Notes: generated by a model not told the origin, from the letters alone. Numbered from the stretch's first letter, positions 28,001 to 35,690 are shown. The stretch is 64,000 bases of DNA from Clostridia bacterium (GCA_017546145.1 JAFYXN010000014.1:1-64000); one strand, 5' to 3'. Translations and numbers: made by a program.

Positions 28001-29284
28001 GGTCTGCGCGTGCTTTGGTATTACAGCACTTATATTTATCTCTTCACTTTGTCCATTATATGTTAATGTAAGAGGCAAGGTGGTTTCTTTTGCTTCATCC
28101 GTATGATAAGTAATAATGCCGTCAGCCGCAATAATATCTGTAGCAATAAAATTCTCAGCAAACGCTACAGTAATACAATCATCATTTATTACTTCACATA
28201 CCAAATCTAATATATTGGTGTCATCCTTCACAGAGTCGTATTTGAATCCCGAATCTGTGGCATTGGTATATTCCATCGGTTGAAGAATCTTGTTTTTCAA
28301 AGTTTCCTTTGCCATACTCAAGCGACCAGGGATTTTGATTGTAATTTCTTTGTTATCCGTTGCATCATTGCACCGGATTGTAGCTATCAAGGTGACTGTT
28401 GTATCTTCATCGGGAATAGTTACCACACCTGTATCAGTATCTACGCAGCCACTATCAGAAGCCCATTCAATTTCGGTTTTTCCGCTCTTGCCGGTTTTTG
28501 GAAGATTGAGATTCTGTCCGTTAATGTATGTGACATTTAATGCTTCTTTGTCTTCTGCCACATACTCTGCATCAGCTTTTCCTTCTTCTGTTACAGTAAC
28601 AATACAAACAGGAGGCACGATATAGGAATTAGCGTACTTAGCAGAAACAATATACGTACCGCCCTTTTCAAATGACAGAGAAACCTCACCCTCAGCATTG
28701 GTTATTTTATCCGAAACTTCTTTACCATCTACAGTAATCACTGCACCGGTTAAAGGAGAATTTCCTGAATAACCTGCCTGTGTAAGTGTCAAATCCAAGG
28801 TGTTGCCATCGGCAATCGCAGCGGTGGTTTTATCAAAAAACGTGTATGTGTCAGACCATCCTGCGGTATCCTGATAAAACCAGAAAACGAGATGTGCTCC
28901 ATCTTCAACAATATCTGTCAAGCCCATCGCATAGTTGTTGTTATTATAATAGCTGACATATTCAGATTCAACACCCCAAAACTTCGTGACGGAGGTGTAT
29001 ACACCCATATCAGTTGTTCTATAACCACTTACCCCGTCTATGTAATAGTTCTCATGCAAAGAGGTAAATGCTTCGTCAATCGTTGACGACTCACTATCTA
29101 ATGCAACCGGAACATATGCAATTGTCTCGTTGTTTTTTCCGGTTGCAAACTCTCCGTTTCTTACCACGCTGGCATAAAATGTAATGCTGTCTGCTGCCAT
29201 AACCCCCACGGGCAGAATTGACATAACCATCGTGAGTGCTAATAGAACAGCACCAAAACTTTTAAATATTTTTTTAAATTTCAA
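25013..29284 (-). CDS. Giant SLH surface protein with toroid and DUF4430 domains (transcobalamin-like)
   Basis: A 1423-residue exported protein. Signal peptide 1-30. A DUF4430-like domain at about 33-150 (KFWGVESEYVSYY, IVEDGAHLVFWFYQD). A carboxypeptidase-regulatory-like sandwich at 165-232. Several bacterial Ig-like repeats at about 245-777 (WASDSGCVDTDTG, ITWASDNESIIKV, YTTTWSTNLPI). A toroid with GGW/GGF turns at 785-1072. A canonical DUF4430 at 1095-1200 (AGWMYKVNGTLP, IDDGDKIVWFYTDDW). An acidic linker, then three SLH repeats at 1244-1423. Toroid plus DUF4430 is the two-domain plan of transcobalamin and intrinsic factor. The start is a TTG preceded by AAAGGA; no in-frame ATG fits better. 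It is the first gene behind a cobalamin riboswitch. The B12 ligand is inferred. Confidence 0.85.
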   Translation of the reverse strand: MKFKKIFKSFGAVLLALTMVMSILPVGVMAADSITFYASVVRNGEFATGKNNETIAYVPVALDSESSTIDEAFTSLHENYYIDGVSGYRTTDMGVYTSVTKFWGVESEYVSYYNNNNYAMGLTDIVEDGAHLVFWFYQDTAGWSDTYTFFDKTTAAIADGNTLDLTLTQAGYSGNSPLTGAVITVDGKEVSDKITNAEGEVSLSFEKGGTYIVSAKYANSYIVPPVCIVTVTEEGKADAEYVAEDKEALNVTYINGQNLNLPKTGKSGKTEIEWASDSGCVDTDTGVVTIPDEDTTVTLIATIRCNDATDNKEITIKIPGRLSMAKETLKNKILQPMEYTNATDSGFKYDSVKDDTNILDLVCEVINDDCITVAFAENFIATDIIAADGIITYHTDEAKETTLPLTLTYNGQSEEINISAVIPKHAQTKAEAIDSMKTAMPGYMKDAKVLNGNTSLNEVKTTLLLPGGKSSGLYITWASDNESIIKVTGNPSSSSSHPSGSKYEVKINRPNVGESDVTVTLTATLVYKTTSIMCGAGPMPEETDRQIAFDIVVPAVTNEEMQVILDGAASNIKITDKNGAVADLSNIKDNLYFPSYEGYTTTWSTNLPITIPNKGYDKSTVTRPVNEKNATGTITLTLSKGETGISKSFDATVLAWTESELDEERAKLQKVADALTFDEIKNKNTNALAVTSNIYLRQNAKIDGDKVTFNTYNSGSYPYQIMWTITPAGVITFNNGTGKVTTPLLDTEISLNAEVSLKTSITGVEGVKKTIKITVLGSRIANTAESLETLLDGIAAQTTSATNWESFMAMGAYEKVRPLGSKLTDTAKQNMINTSLGNISAENPDESAYSKAILDMHSIGINPKEMYPVNSNTPVDAVAKLNSVSHSAAIWTTAYTLLAYQQGDYSTETKEADVVTALLGTQLENGGWASWETAEADATGMAILALAKYYNGNVDVKNAVDKAVSYLSEVQLDNGGFGGTWGENANNSACVIMGLSAMGINPDTDIRFIKNGNSVLDRLLDFALENNSGFGLNAGDTTINAYATQQGFPALISAYQVIKNSTAYNVYDFSNNTLSLGRATGTGTVTTPSAPSGDSITVTLTIKSDTGYWLNNKSVTISGTGATVYHALIEALENSDITQVGAANGYVKSMTKGGRTLDEFTNGKNAGWMYKVNGTLPKVGLTECGIDDGDKIVWFYTDDWTTVPGTTGSFGGKDTSPKKETTEEETKKEENEVVEKSAFIETTFADVKKDDWHYESVKYVYENNLMQGTGSGFEPESKMSRAMLVTVLYRMANPEMSENTHSFADVPQGQWYSDAVAWAASSGIVSGISKTEFAPDNDISREQMALIIYRFAKMQGYDVSEKADISDFEDTNDVSDWAIDAIKWANKTELVNGTSQNTLSPKATATRAQVAAILMRFCKGVAK

Positions 29285-29372
29285 TTTAATTCATCCTTTC
29301 ATCTAAAAACTCAATTTCATACAAATTGTTATTATTGTCCTTTTCACCTCCGGTTTTCTTACCGCAGGCAAT

Positions 29373-29413
29373 AAAAAAACTGCGGCAATTTTTCTTTCAA
29401 AAAATTACCACAG
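29373..29413 (-). terminator. Riboswitch expression-platform terminator
   Basis: CTGTGGTAATTTTT (29413-29400) pairs over 14 bp with AAAAATTGCCGCAG (29393-29380), followed by seven Ts on the minus strand. It sits between the cobalamin aptamer and the first gene, the place for ligand-dependent termination. Downstream, CCTGCGGT and ACCGGAGG (about 29346-29369) can form another hairpin that covers a GGAGG. Confidence 0.85.
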
Positions 29414-29534
29414 CTGAGTTTTTCTGTGATGAATCACAATTCAGATAAGAATATGGGACAAAGCCATGAAACATACATTTCAGCACCTCAATCTGAAAAC
29501 ATCATCTCTATGCAAATGATCACTTACGAGATAA

Positions 29535-29750
29535 CATCAAAGCAGGTCTTGTGACTCGCATCATATAGACTAATAAGTCTGCATTTTTGCATCCTGCCTT
29601 CTCAGTTTCCCAATGACCGGCTTTCGCCGACGGATACAAAAACTTCGATGCACACACCGACAGTTTAACCGCAGGGGATTCTCACCCCATTCCCTTTCCA
29701 TCAATTATGCCTTGCAGGCACGCTTTTACAGCATAACCGACACTCTGTGT
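29535..29750 (-). promoter_or_regulatory. Cobalamin riboswitch aptamer
   Basis: On the minus strand the conserved core AAAGGGAATGGGGTGAGAAT is followed by CCCC and GCGGTTAAACTGT. Further on come AAGCCGGTCA, a GGGAAACTGAGAAGGCAGG arm and, near 29543-29560, the B12 box GCGAGTCACAAGACCTGC. These match the cobalamin riboswitch consensus in order and spacing. In this class ligand binding normally switches off downstream genes, here the 1423-residue protein through the ECF fusion. Confidence 0.92.
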
Positions 29751-29775
29751 GAATGTATTAAATTTTTACTTAGCT

Positions 29776-29804
29776 ATTTTAACATATAATCAACATTAAA
29801 TCAA
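29776..29804 (-). promoter_or_regulatory. Promoter of the riboswitch-controlled operon
   Basis: On the minus strand TTGATT (29804-29799), 17 bp, TAAAAT (29781-29776). The transcript would start about 20 nt before the aptamer. Confidence 0.75.
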
Positions 29805-29845
29805 TACACAAAACAAACATTTTTATAATATAAATATAGTACAAA

Positions 29846-29886
29846 TATAGAAATTACAACAAAAAAGCAGTAATTTCCTATAAGAT
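29846..29886 (-). repeat. Structured intergenic repeat, copy B (partial)
   Basis: The minus strand reads TTATAGGAAATTACTGC followed by TTTTTTGTTGTAATTTC, matching the first stem-loop of copies A and C. The right half, including the terminator, is missing. It directly follows the terminator of the F420-ligase-like gene. Confidence 0.65.
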
Positions 29887-29930
29887 AAAAAAGTTGTCTG
29901 TGGCAGAATTTTTGTCACAGACAACTTTTA
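29887..29930 (-). terminator. Terminator of the F420-ligase-like gene
   Basis: AAAAGTTGTCTGTG pairs with CACAGACAACTTTT, with TTTTTTAT following on the minus strand. Confidence 0.88.
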
Positions 29931-29944
29931 TCACTAATTTAAAA

Positions 29945-31135
29945 TCAGTCAGTAAGATTATCAAAATATCCCTGAACCAAAACAATAGGTGTTCCCTTGT
30001 CCCCTGAACCGCTTGTCAGGTCGCAAAGCGAACCAATAAGGTCAGTCAGGCGGCGCGGTGTTGTTCCCTGTGATGCCATGCTTCCGACAAGGTCACCGTC
30101 CTTTTCGCGAATTGCCGCTTCAATAGCCTTTTTCAGTTCCTCGCCCTTAAGGTCAGCAAAATCATTATCTGCAAGGTACTTGAGCTTAAGTTCGTTTGGA
30201 GTTCCTTCCAGACCGTCAGTATACGCCGGTGATACAACCGGGTCAGCAAGCTCCCATATCTTTCCTACAGGGTCTCTGAAAGCTCCGTCGCCGTATACCA
30301 TTACCTCAAGCTTTTTGCCTGTGCGTTCCTTAAACTGTGCCTGAATAGCATCAACCATTTCAAAGCATTCCTGAGGGAACAGCTTAACCATATCCTCTGT
30401 TGATTTATTAGAGCCAAGCAAGCCGTAGTTCTTATTAAAACCGCTTCCGTCCACTGACTCTGTCATTAAATCATCCAAGCCAACAACACGCTTTGCGCCT
30501 GCTGCCTTCAGGATACGTTTGGTGCGTGCACGGCTGTGAATATCACAGTTTAACACACTGTCTGTATAGTTAAGAATAACACGCGGGTCATTTGCCAAAA
30601 TAATTTCAGCCTCTGCGCCGCACGAACGAATAAGATCTCCGTAATAGCTTATATAATCAACACCTGTGAAGGGATGAGGATTCTCTCCAAACAACTCACG
30701 ATATTTCGCCTCGGTCAGAACGTCAGAATAAGGGTTAATTCCCGCTTCGTCAAGCTGGTCAAGCGAAACAAGAGCATTTCCCACCTCGTCACTGGGATAG
30801 TTGAGCATAAGAACAATCTTTTTTGCACCCTTTGCTATACCGCGCAGACAAATCGCAAAACGGTTGCGGCTGAGAATGGGGAATATAACACCAATTGTTT
30901 CTCCGCCAAGCTTTGCCTTTACGTCTTTTGCAATTGCATCAACAGATACATAATTTCCCTGTGCGCGGGCAACAACTGATTCTGTTACTGCAACAACATC
31001 GCGGTCACGCAGTTCAAAGCCATCTGCCGCCGACGCCTCCATCACGCTGTTTACAACAATATCTACCATATTATCGCCCTCACGAATAATCGGACAGCGA
31101 ATACCTCTTGAAATAGTTCCGGTTTTTCTTTCCAT
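29945..31135 (-). CDS. Coenzyme F420-0:L-glutamate ligase family protein (CofE-like)
   Basis: A 396-residue protein whose N-terminal 250 residues match the F420 ligase fold: ELRDRDVVAVTESVVARAQG, then FPILSRNRFAICLRGIA and NPYSDVLTEAKYRELFG. In F420 producers the family adds glutamates to F420-0. Clostridia of this type are not known to make F420, and no other F420 genes are visible, so the real substrate is probably different. It is single, with a good ribosome binding site and promoter, and is divergent from a LysR regulator with about 100 bp between. Confidence 0.72.
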   Translation of the reverse strand: MERKTGTISRGIRCPIIREGDNMVDIVVNSVMEASAADGFELRDRDVVAVTESVVARAQGNYVSVDAIAKDVKAKLGGETIGVIFPILSRNRFAICLRGIAKGAKKIVLMLNYPSDEVGNALVSLDQLDEAGINPYSDVLTEAKYRELFGENPHPFTGVDYISYYGDLIRSCGAEAEIILANDPRVILNYTDSVLNCDIHSRARTKRILKAAGAKRVVGLDDLMTESVDGSGFNKNYGLLGSNKSTEDMVKLFPQECFEMVDAIQAQFKERTGKKLEVMVYGDGAFRDPVGKIWELADPVVSPAYTDGLEGTPNELKLKYLADNDFADLKGEELKKAIEAAIREKDGDLVGSMASQGTTPRRLTDLIGSLCDLTSGSGDKGTPIVLVQGYFDNLTD

Positions 31136-31175
31136 AAAAAGTTCCTCCAGATTATTGACTTTTTGTTACTCTCTT

Positions 31176-31204
31176 ATTATAATACATTTATAGCCATTAG
31201 TAAA
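31176..31204 (-). promoter_or_regulatory. Promoter of the F420-ligase-like gene
   Basis: On the minus strand TTTACT (31204-31199), 17 bp, TATAAT (31181-31176). It lies inside the short divergent gap with lysR, a typical place for a LysR-family operator. Confidence 0.75.
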
Positions 31205-31241
31205 GTATATAAAATTTACAACAGTAATAAGGAGAGCTTAT

Positions 31242-32126
31242 ATGAAAACAAAGCTTGATTATTATAGGATTTTTTATGAAACCGCACGTTATTCATCGTT
31301 TTCAACTGCTGCACAGCACCTGTACATCTCGCAGTCAGCTATTTCACAATGTATTCACCAATTAGAACAGGATTTAAGCACTCAATTGTTTATACGCTCG
31401 CGTCGAGGTGTGACTTTGACAAAAGAGGGCGCACTTTTATTTCAGAAAATAGAAAGCGCCATGCAAGCGATAGAGCAGGGTGAAACGCTTCTTGCACGGC
31501 TTCACCACCTTGAAAGCGGCTCACTTGTGATTGCAGCCGGCGATACCATTACAAGCCATTATCTTCTCCCTTATCTTGAGCATTTTCACGAAATTTATCC
31601 AAAAATAAGAATCGAAATGGCAAACTCTTATTCGTATCAGATGCTTCAGCTTGTAAAAGATGGCAAGGCAGAGCTTGCCTTTGTCAACCTTCCTGTAACA
31701 GACAATGAATTATGTATCGAGCCCTGTCTGGAAATTCACGATATTTTTGTATGCGGAGCAGAGCATCCCCTAAAGCAGAGTTATTCATGGAACGAAATTG
31801 CCGAAGAGCCTCTTATCCTTCTTGAAAAAAACTCATCATCACGCAGATACATTGAAAAAAAATTTGCAGAAAAACACATTGACCTTAAACCTCAAATTGA
31901 AATTGCGGCACATGATTTGCTCATACGTTTTGCATCCATCCATCTTGGCGTTTCATGTGTTGTAAAAGAATTTTCAAAAGAAGCCTTGCAAAAGGGCACA
32001 ATCCGGCAGATGAACCTTACTCCGGCTTTGCCGCCGCGCAGCATTGGCTATGCATATTTACAGCATAACCCGCTCTCCTTGGCTGCACAGGCATTTTTAA
32101 AGCTGATAAGGGATAAAAATATTTAG
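31242..32126 (+). CDS. LysR family transcriptional regulator
   Basis: A 294-residue DNA-binding regulator. The winged helix-turn-helix lies at about 1-60 (SFSTAAQHLYISQSAISQCIHQLEQDL). A periplasmic-binding-protein-like effector domain begins near 90 (GSLVIAAGDTITSHYLLPYL). Ribosome binding site AAGGAGAGC. Its divergent position next to the F420-ligase-like gene suggests that gene as its target, since LysR proteins often regulate the adjacent divergent transcript. The co-inducer is not predictable. Confidence 0.92.
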   Translation: MKTKLDYYRIFYETARYSSFSTAAQHLYISQSAISQCIHQLEQDLSTQLFIRSRRGVTLTKEGALLFQKIESAMQAIEQGETLLARLHHLESGSLVIAAGDTITSHYLLPYLEHFHEIYPKIRIEMANSYSYQMLQLVKDGKAELAFVNLPVTDNELCIEPCLEIHDIFVCGAEHPLKQSYSWNEIAEEPLILLEKNSSSRRYIEKKFAEKHIDLKPQIEIAAHDLLIRFASIHLGVSCVVKEFSKEALQKGTIRQMNLTPALPPRSIGYAYLQHNPLSLAAQAFLKLIRDKNI

Positions 32127-32135
32127 CGCAAGGTC

Positions 32136-32163
32136 AAAGGCATCCAAAAGGATGCCTTTTTGT
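32136..32163 (+). terminator. Terminator of the lysR gene
   Basis: AAAGGCATCC pairs with GGATGCCTTT around AAAA, followed by TTG; the tail is short. Confidence 0.8.
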
Positions 32164-32166
32164 TAT

Positions 32167-32295
32167 TTAATTTCCGCCCGGTCCGTCCTTGCGCTCGCGA
32201 GTATCATGAACATCAATTTTGCCCTTTATCTTGCCGGCATCAGTCAGCTTTTTTGAGCATTTGTCATTGTCTTTTTTTATTTCTTTTTCTTCCAT
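32167..32295 (-). CDS. Small hydrophilic protein of 42 residues
   Basis: The frame opens MEEKEIKKDNDKCSKKL and ends DTRERKDGPGGN. AGGGGAGATATAA precedes the ATG. Composition is very charged, with a single Cys and no hydrophobic segment. It follows the CotJC-like gene on the same strand, 84 bp downstream. I do not recognise a family. Its position suggests a spore-related role, but that is only guilt by association. The plus-strand frame that overlaps it is T-rich and meaningless. Confidence 0.6.
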   Translation of the reverse strand: MEEKEIKKDNDKCSKKLTDAGKIKGKIDVHDTRERKDGPGGN

Positions 32296-32379
32296 TTATA
32301 TCTCCCCTTTCATTCTTTATTATGCACAGCCTCAGAGGATTATATAATGACATTTTAAATATTTGGAAGCAACTAACAA

Positions 32380-33048
32380 CTATTCAAAAGAAGGGTTTTT
32401 GCCCTCTACACTTGAAAACGGCGAATTGGAGGGCGACGGCTCTGACATACTAAAATACATTTTTGCCGCCTTAGTTGTTCCAAAATCCTGATTTGAGCCT
32501 GTATTCTGCACTTTATTAAACGCCTCTCTGAACATTGCATTATGCGCTTCTTCGCGGTTTAAAAGAAAATCAATGGTCTCTCTTACCTTTTTATCATCAA
32601 TCTGTCTGTAAAGATATTCATATACAACCTTTGCCCTCTGCTCTGATGCAATATTAGAGAGCAAATCGGCACATAAATCTCCGGTAACGGTTACATAATC
32701 CGCCGTCCACGAATATCCTGACGCATTTATAAGTCCGGGGTTAAGACCGAGTAAAACATGGGTTTGTATTTCACCGCACGGTACCTTTGTGGCATCAACA
32801 TCGTGTCCGTTAAGCAAATTTATTGTCTGTGAAATCATCTCCAAATGACTCAATTCCTCTGCGGCAATATCCAGAAACAAATCTTTTATTTCAGGGTCTT
32901 TTATTCTGAAGCTCTGCGACATATACTGCATTGCGGCTTTAAGCTCTCCGTTTCCTCCGCCAAGCTGTTCCTGCAGCAGCGCAGCATACTGGGGATTTGG
33001 CTTTTCAATTTCCACAGGTTGCATAAACATTTTTTCGTGCTTAAACAT
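32380..33048 (-). CDS. cotJC: Manganese catalase / spore coat protein CotJC family
   Basis: A 222-residue ferritin-like four-helix protein. Metal-ligand Glu/His motifs of the manganese catalase family are visible: GELKAAMQYM, AAEELSHLEMI near 65 and NREEAHNAMFREA near 170. The length and C-terminus fit the CotJC spore coat branch. It would break down hydrogen peroxide or serve structurally in the coat. CotJA and CotJB are not next to it. RBS AGAGAGG. Confidence 0.9.
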   Translation of the reverse strand: MFKHEKMFMQPVEIEKPNPQYAALLQEQLGGGNGELKAAMQYMSQSFRIKDPEIKDLFLDIAAEELSHLEMISQTINLLNGHDVDATKVPCGEIQTHVLLGLNPGLINASGYSWTADYVTVTGDLCADLLSNIASEQRAKVVYEYLYRQIDDKKVRETIDFLLNREEAHNAMFREAFNKVQNTGSNQDFGTTKAAKMYFSMSEPSPSNSPFSSVEGKNPSFE

Positions 33049-33233
33049 AAAAATACCTCTCTTTTTTAGAATATATAGCTATTCTTTCCAAAGCAAGATA
33101 AAATTATCCTGATTTACACTTTCAAAAACAAAAGAACATTTTCAAATAATCACAACATTTTTTAGCTAAGCTTTTCCAACATCGAAATACGCTTTGCTCA
33201 GGCAGGATTTTTTATGTCTTTTGGGCATTAATC

Positions 33234-33262
33234 TTGACAGGATTAAATCGCTATGATACAAT
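33234..33262 (+). promoter_or_regulatory. Promoter of the RpiR regulator gene
   Basis: TTGACA at 33234-33239, 17 bp, TACAAT at 33257-33262. An inverted repeat AATTCT/AGAATT spans about 33273-33299 just downstream and could be an autoregulatory operator. Confidence 0.8.
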
Positions 33263-33322
33263 AGAAAATAATTCTAATAAAACAGTCTAACTCAGAATTA
33301 ATTTTCATAAGAGGTATTAAAA

Positions 33323-34162
33323 ATGATAATAGCTAAAATACATAATTTATTTAATAATCTTACGGAAACAGAACAAAAAATTGCTTCTTATATCTTGAAA
33401 TTTCCCCAGAAAAGTGTGAATATGACAGCGAAAGAGCTTGCAAGTGCTTGTGATACGGTTCCGTCAGCGGTTAATCGTATGTGTAAATCGATAGGGGTTG
33501 AAGGTTATGCCAAGTTAAAAATTTGTTTGGCATCTGAAGTGGCTCAGGAGGATTGCAGTAAAAATAGCATTCCTTTTGATAAAAAAGATACTCCAGAAAC
33601 AATTTTTAATAAGGTTTTTAATTCCGGTATAAATACGCTTAAAAACACATATCAAATGCTTGATTTTTCAACTGTAAAGACAATTGCAGAAAAACTTGCA
33701 CTAGCAAAACGTATATTTGTTTTTGGTGTAGGTACATCTTCCGTAATTGCCGTTGATGCAGCATACCGCCTTTCTCAACTCAATGTTCAGGCATATGCTT
33801 ATACAGACATTCTTCAAATGGGAGTTATGGCAAAAAACATGAAAGAGGGCGATGTTGCTTTTGGCATTTCGCATAGTGGAATGACAAAAGCAGTTGTTGA
33901 TACAATGCGCTGTGCAAAACAAGCAGGCGCTACAACTATAGCCCTATCCAGCTTTACAAAAAGTTTTTTATATAACGAAAGCGATTATTCGATTTCCGTA
34001 TACGCAGATGAAAAAAATTATCCTGTGGAAGCTGTATCTGCCAGAGTTGCACATCTTTGCGTAATTGATGCACTTATGCTGACAATTGCTTCATTTAATT
34101 ATGATGATTACTCAAAGCATATTTCTTTAAGAAATGCAGCGTTGGACAATATAAGATATTAA
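33323..34162 (+). CDS. MurR/RpiR family transcriptional regulator
   Basis: A 279-residue regulator with an N-terminal helix-turn-helix of the RpiR type (residues 1-75, TAKELASACDTVPSAVNRMCKS) and a C-terminal SIS sugar-phosphate-binding domain (about 125-260, RIFVFGVGTSSVIAVDAAYRL and GISHSGMTKAVVDTM). Such proteins sense phosphosugars. The AEC transporter gene follows 76 bp later on the same strand and is its likely target. Confidence 0.92.
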   Translation: MIIAKIHNLFNNLTETEQKIASYILKFPQKSVNMTAKELASACDTVPSAVNRMCKSIGVEGYAKLKICLASEVAQEDCSKNSIPFDKKDTPETIFNKVFNSGINTLKNTYQMLDFSTVKTIAEKLALAKRIFVFGVGTSSVIAVDAAYRLSQLNVQAYAYTDILQMGVMAKNMKEGDVAFGISHSGMTKAVVDTMRCAKQAGATTIALSSFTKSFLYNESDYSISVYADEKNYPVEAVSARVAHLCVIDALMLTIASFNYDDYSKHISLRNAALDNIRY

Positions 34163-34238
34163 TATAAAAAATAAAGTTATTTTGATTTCAGAAAACGACA
34201 GAATAGGAGGGAAAATCGCTTATAGGCGGTAATTGCGA

Positions 34239-35171
34239 ATGAATATTTTTTTAGCTACATTAAATCAGACATCTTTTCTTTTTGGACTTATAATTATAGG
34301 GTACCTACTTGTTAAGTGCAAAGTGTTACCTGAAAATTCAGCAACTGTTTTATCAAAACTTGAAAACACAGTTTTTATACCTGCATTAGTTATGGGAACA
34401 TTTATTGAAAACTTTACTATAGAAAGAATCAGTGAAACATGGAAACTTTTGGCTATAAGCTTTATAATAGCTTTTCTTGCAATTCCTGTTGCAATTTTGG
34501 TTTCCAAAACAGTTACCAAGGATAAATACATACAAAAAATTTATACCTATGGTTTATCTTTTTCAAATTTTGGGTTTATGGGAAATGCAGTAGTAAGCAG
34601 TCTTTTCCCTGATGTTTTCTTTGAATATTTAATTTTTACCTTGCCCTTGTGGATGCTGATATATCTTTGGGGAGTTCCAAAACTTCTTATTGCGGATTGC
34701 GAGAAAAAACAATCAATTAAAGAAAACATGAAATCGTTTGTTAATCCTATGTTTATTGCGATGCTCATAGGAATCATAATAGGATTGTTGCGCATTCCTC
34801 TTCCTCAATGGGTTGTTTCAGTTATAGATGTTTCAGGTGACTGCATGTCACCGATAGCAATGATTTTGACCGGAATAGTAGTATCGTTTATTCCGCTGAA
34901 GAAAACTTTTACAGATATAAAAATATATACGGTTTCAATAGTAAGGCTTCTTCTTATGCCTTTGATTTTTATATTTGCTGTATCATTTTTTGACATATCG
35001 CAAACAATTTATATTTGCGGATTGTGTTCTTTAGCAATGCCGCTTGGATTAAATACAATTGTCATTCCAAGTGCCTACGGCAAGGATACTTCTGTTGCTG
35101 CAGGTATGGCAGTCATTTCTCATTTGCTTGCTGTTATAACTATTCCTCTTATTTTTTCAATTACAAAGTAA
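34239..35171 (+). CDS. AEC family transporter (auxin efflux carrier/malate permease type)
   Basis: A 310-residue membrane protein with about ten helices in two five-helix halves. Typical of the AEC family are the early FGLIIIGYLLVKCKVLP, the mid-helix GLSFSNFGFMGNAV and the late AMPLGLNTIVIPSAYG. Members move small carboxylates, for example malate. I chose the ATG at 34239, with GGCGGT about ten bases upstream, over a TTG two codons earlier. Pairs with the RpiR regulator. Confidence 0.88.
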   Translation: MNIFLATLNQTSFLFGLIIIGYLLVKCKVLPENSATVLSKLENTVFIPALVMGTFIENFTIERISETWKLLAISFIIAFLAIPVAILVSKTVTKDKYIQKIYTYGLSFSNFGFMGNAVVSSLFPDVFFEYLIFTLPLWMLIYLWGVPKLLIADCEKKQSIKENMKSFVNPMFIAMLIGIIIGLLRIPLPQWVVSVIDVSGDCMSPIAMILTGIVVSFIPLKKTFTDIKIYTVSIVRLLLMPLIFIFAVSFFDISQTIYICGLCSLAMPLGLNTIVIPSAYGKDTSVAAGMAVISHLLAVITIPLIFSITK

Positions 35172-35305
35172 AAACATCATCTGAATTGAATATTGTTAAA
35201 AGTAGATGTATCTGTTGTAAATCTGATAGTCAAAAATAAAAGCCTGACTATTCATCCAAATATCACGTTATTAAGAACAATCAAAATTTCATTGATTGCT
35301 TCTGT

Positions 35306-35348
35306 GCAAAGCGGCTGTGACAAACTTGCCACAGCCGCTTTGCTTTAT
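35306..35348 (+). terminator. Terminator after the AEC transporter gene
   Basis: GCAAAGCGGCTGTG pairs with CACAGCCGCTTTGC around a ten-base loop, then TTTATTT. Confidence 0.88.
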
Positions 35349-35396
35349 TTCTCTTAAAATCAGTACAAGGCCACATCAGCCGTGTACGGCTCAGGA

Positions 35397-35690
35397 TTAT
35401 TCACAGCTTATGCTTTCTTCACCCACACAAGTTTCAATCTGATATTTAATGGGTATTTTAATACATACTTTTTGGGTGATAACTATATCAAGGCTGTTTC
35501 CGCATTCCCCTGCACAGCATTCAATGCAAGGCTCGTCACAACATTCTATTGTTATCTCCCCTGCTCTGGTTTTGGGCTTTACTTCTATCGGAACACTGAT
35601 GTTTGCATACTGATAATTTACAGTAGAACATCCGTCTTTACGGTCGTCACATCCTCCAAATTCCATTTCATTGTATTCTTCCTGATTCAT
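35397..35690 (-). CDS. Cysteine-rich small protein
   Basis: A 97-residue protein with about 13 Cys, many in pairs (IECCDEPCIECCAGECG at about 50-66). The flanking segments alternate as in small beta domains (ISVPIEVKP, VCIKIPIKYQI). No signal peptide or membrane helix is seen. AAGGAG precedes the ATG. Cys-rich proteins of this pattern occur among clostridial spore coat or exosporium proteins, which would fit a spore former, but I cannot assign a family. It stands alone on the minus strand. Confidence 0.6.
   Translation of the reverse strand: MNQEEYNEMEFGGCDDRKDGCSTVNYQYANISVPIEVKPKTRAGEITIECCDEPCIECCAGECGNSLDIVITQKVCIKIPIKYQIETCVGEESISCE

Noticed and set aside
32160-32453. 97-codon plus-strand frame
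   Set aside because: Phe/Leu/Ser-rich antisense reading of the 42-residue gene and the cotJC end.
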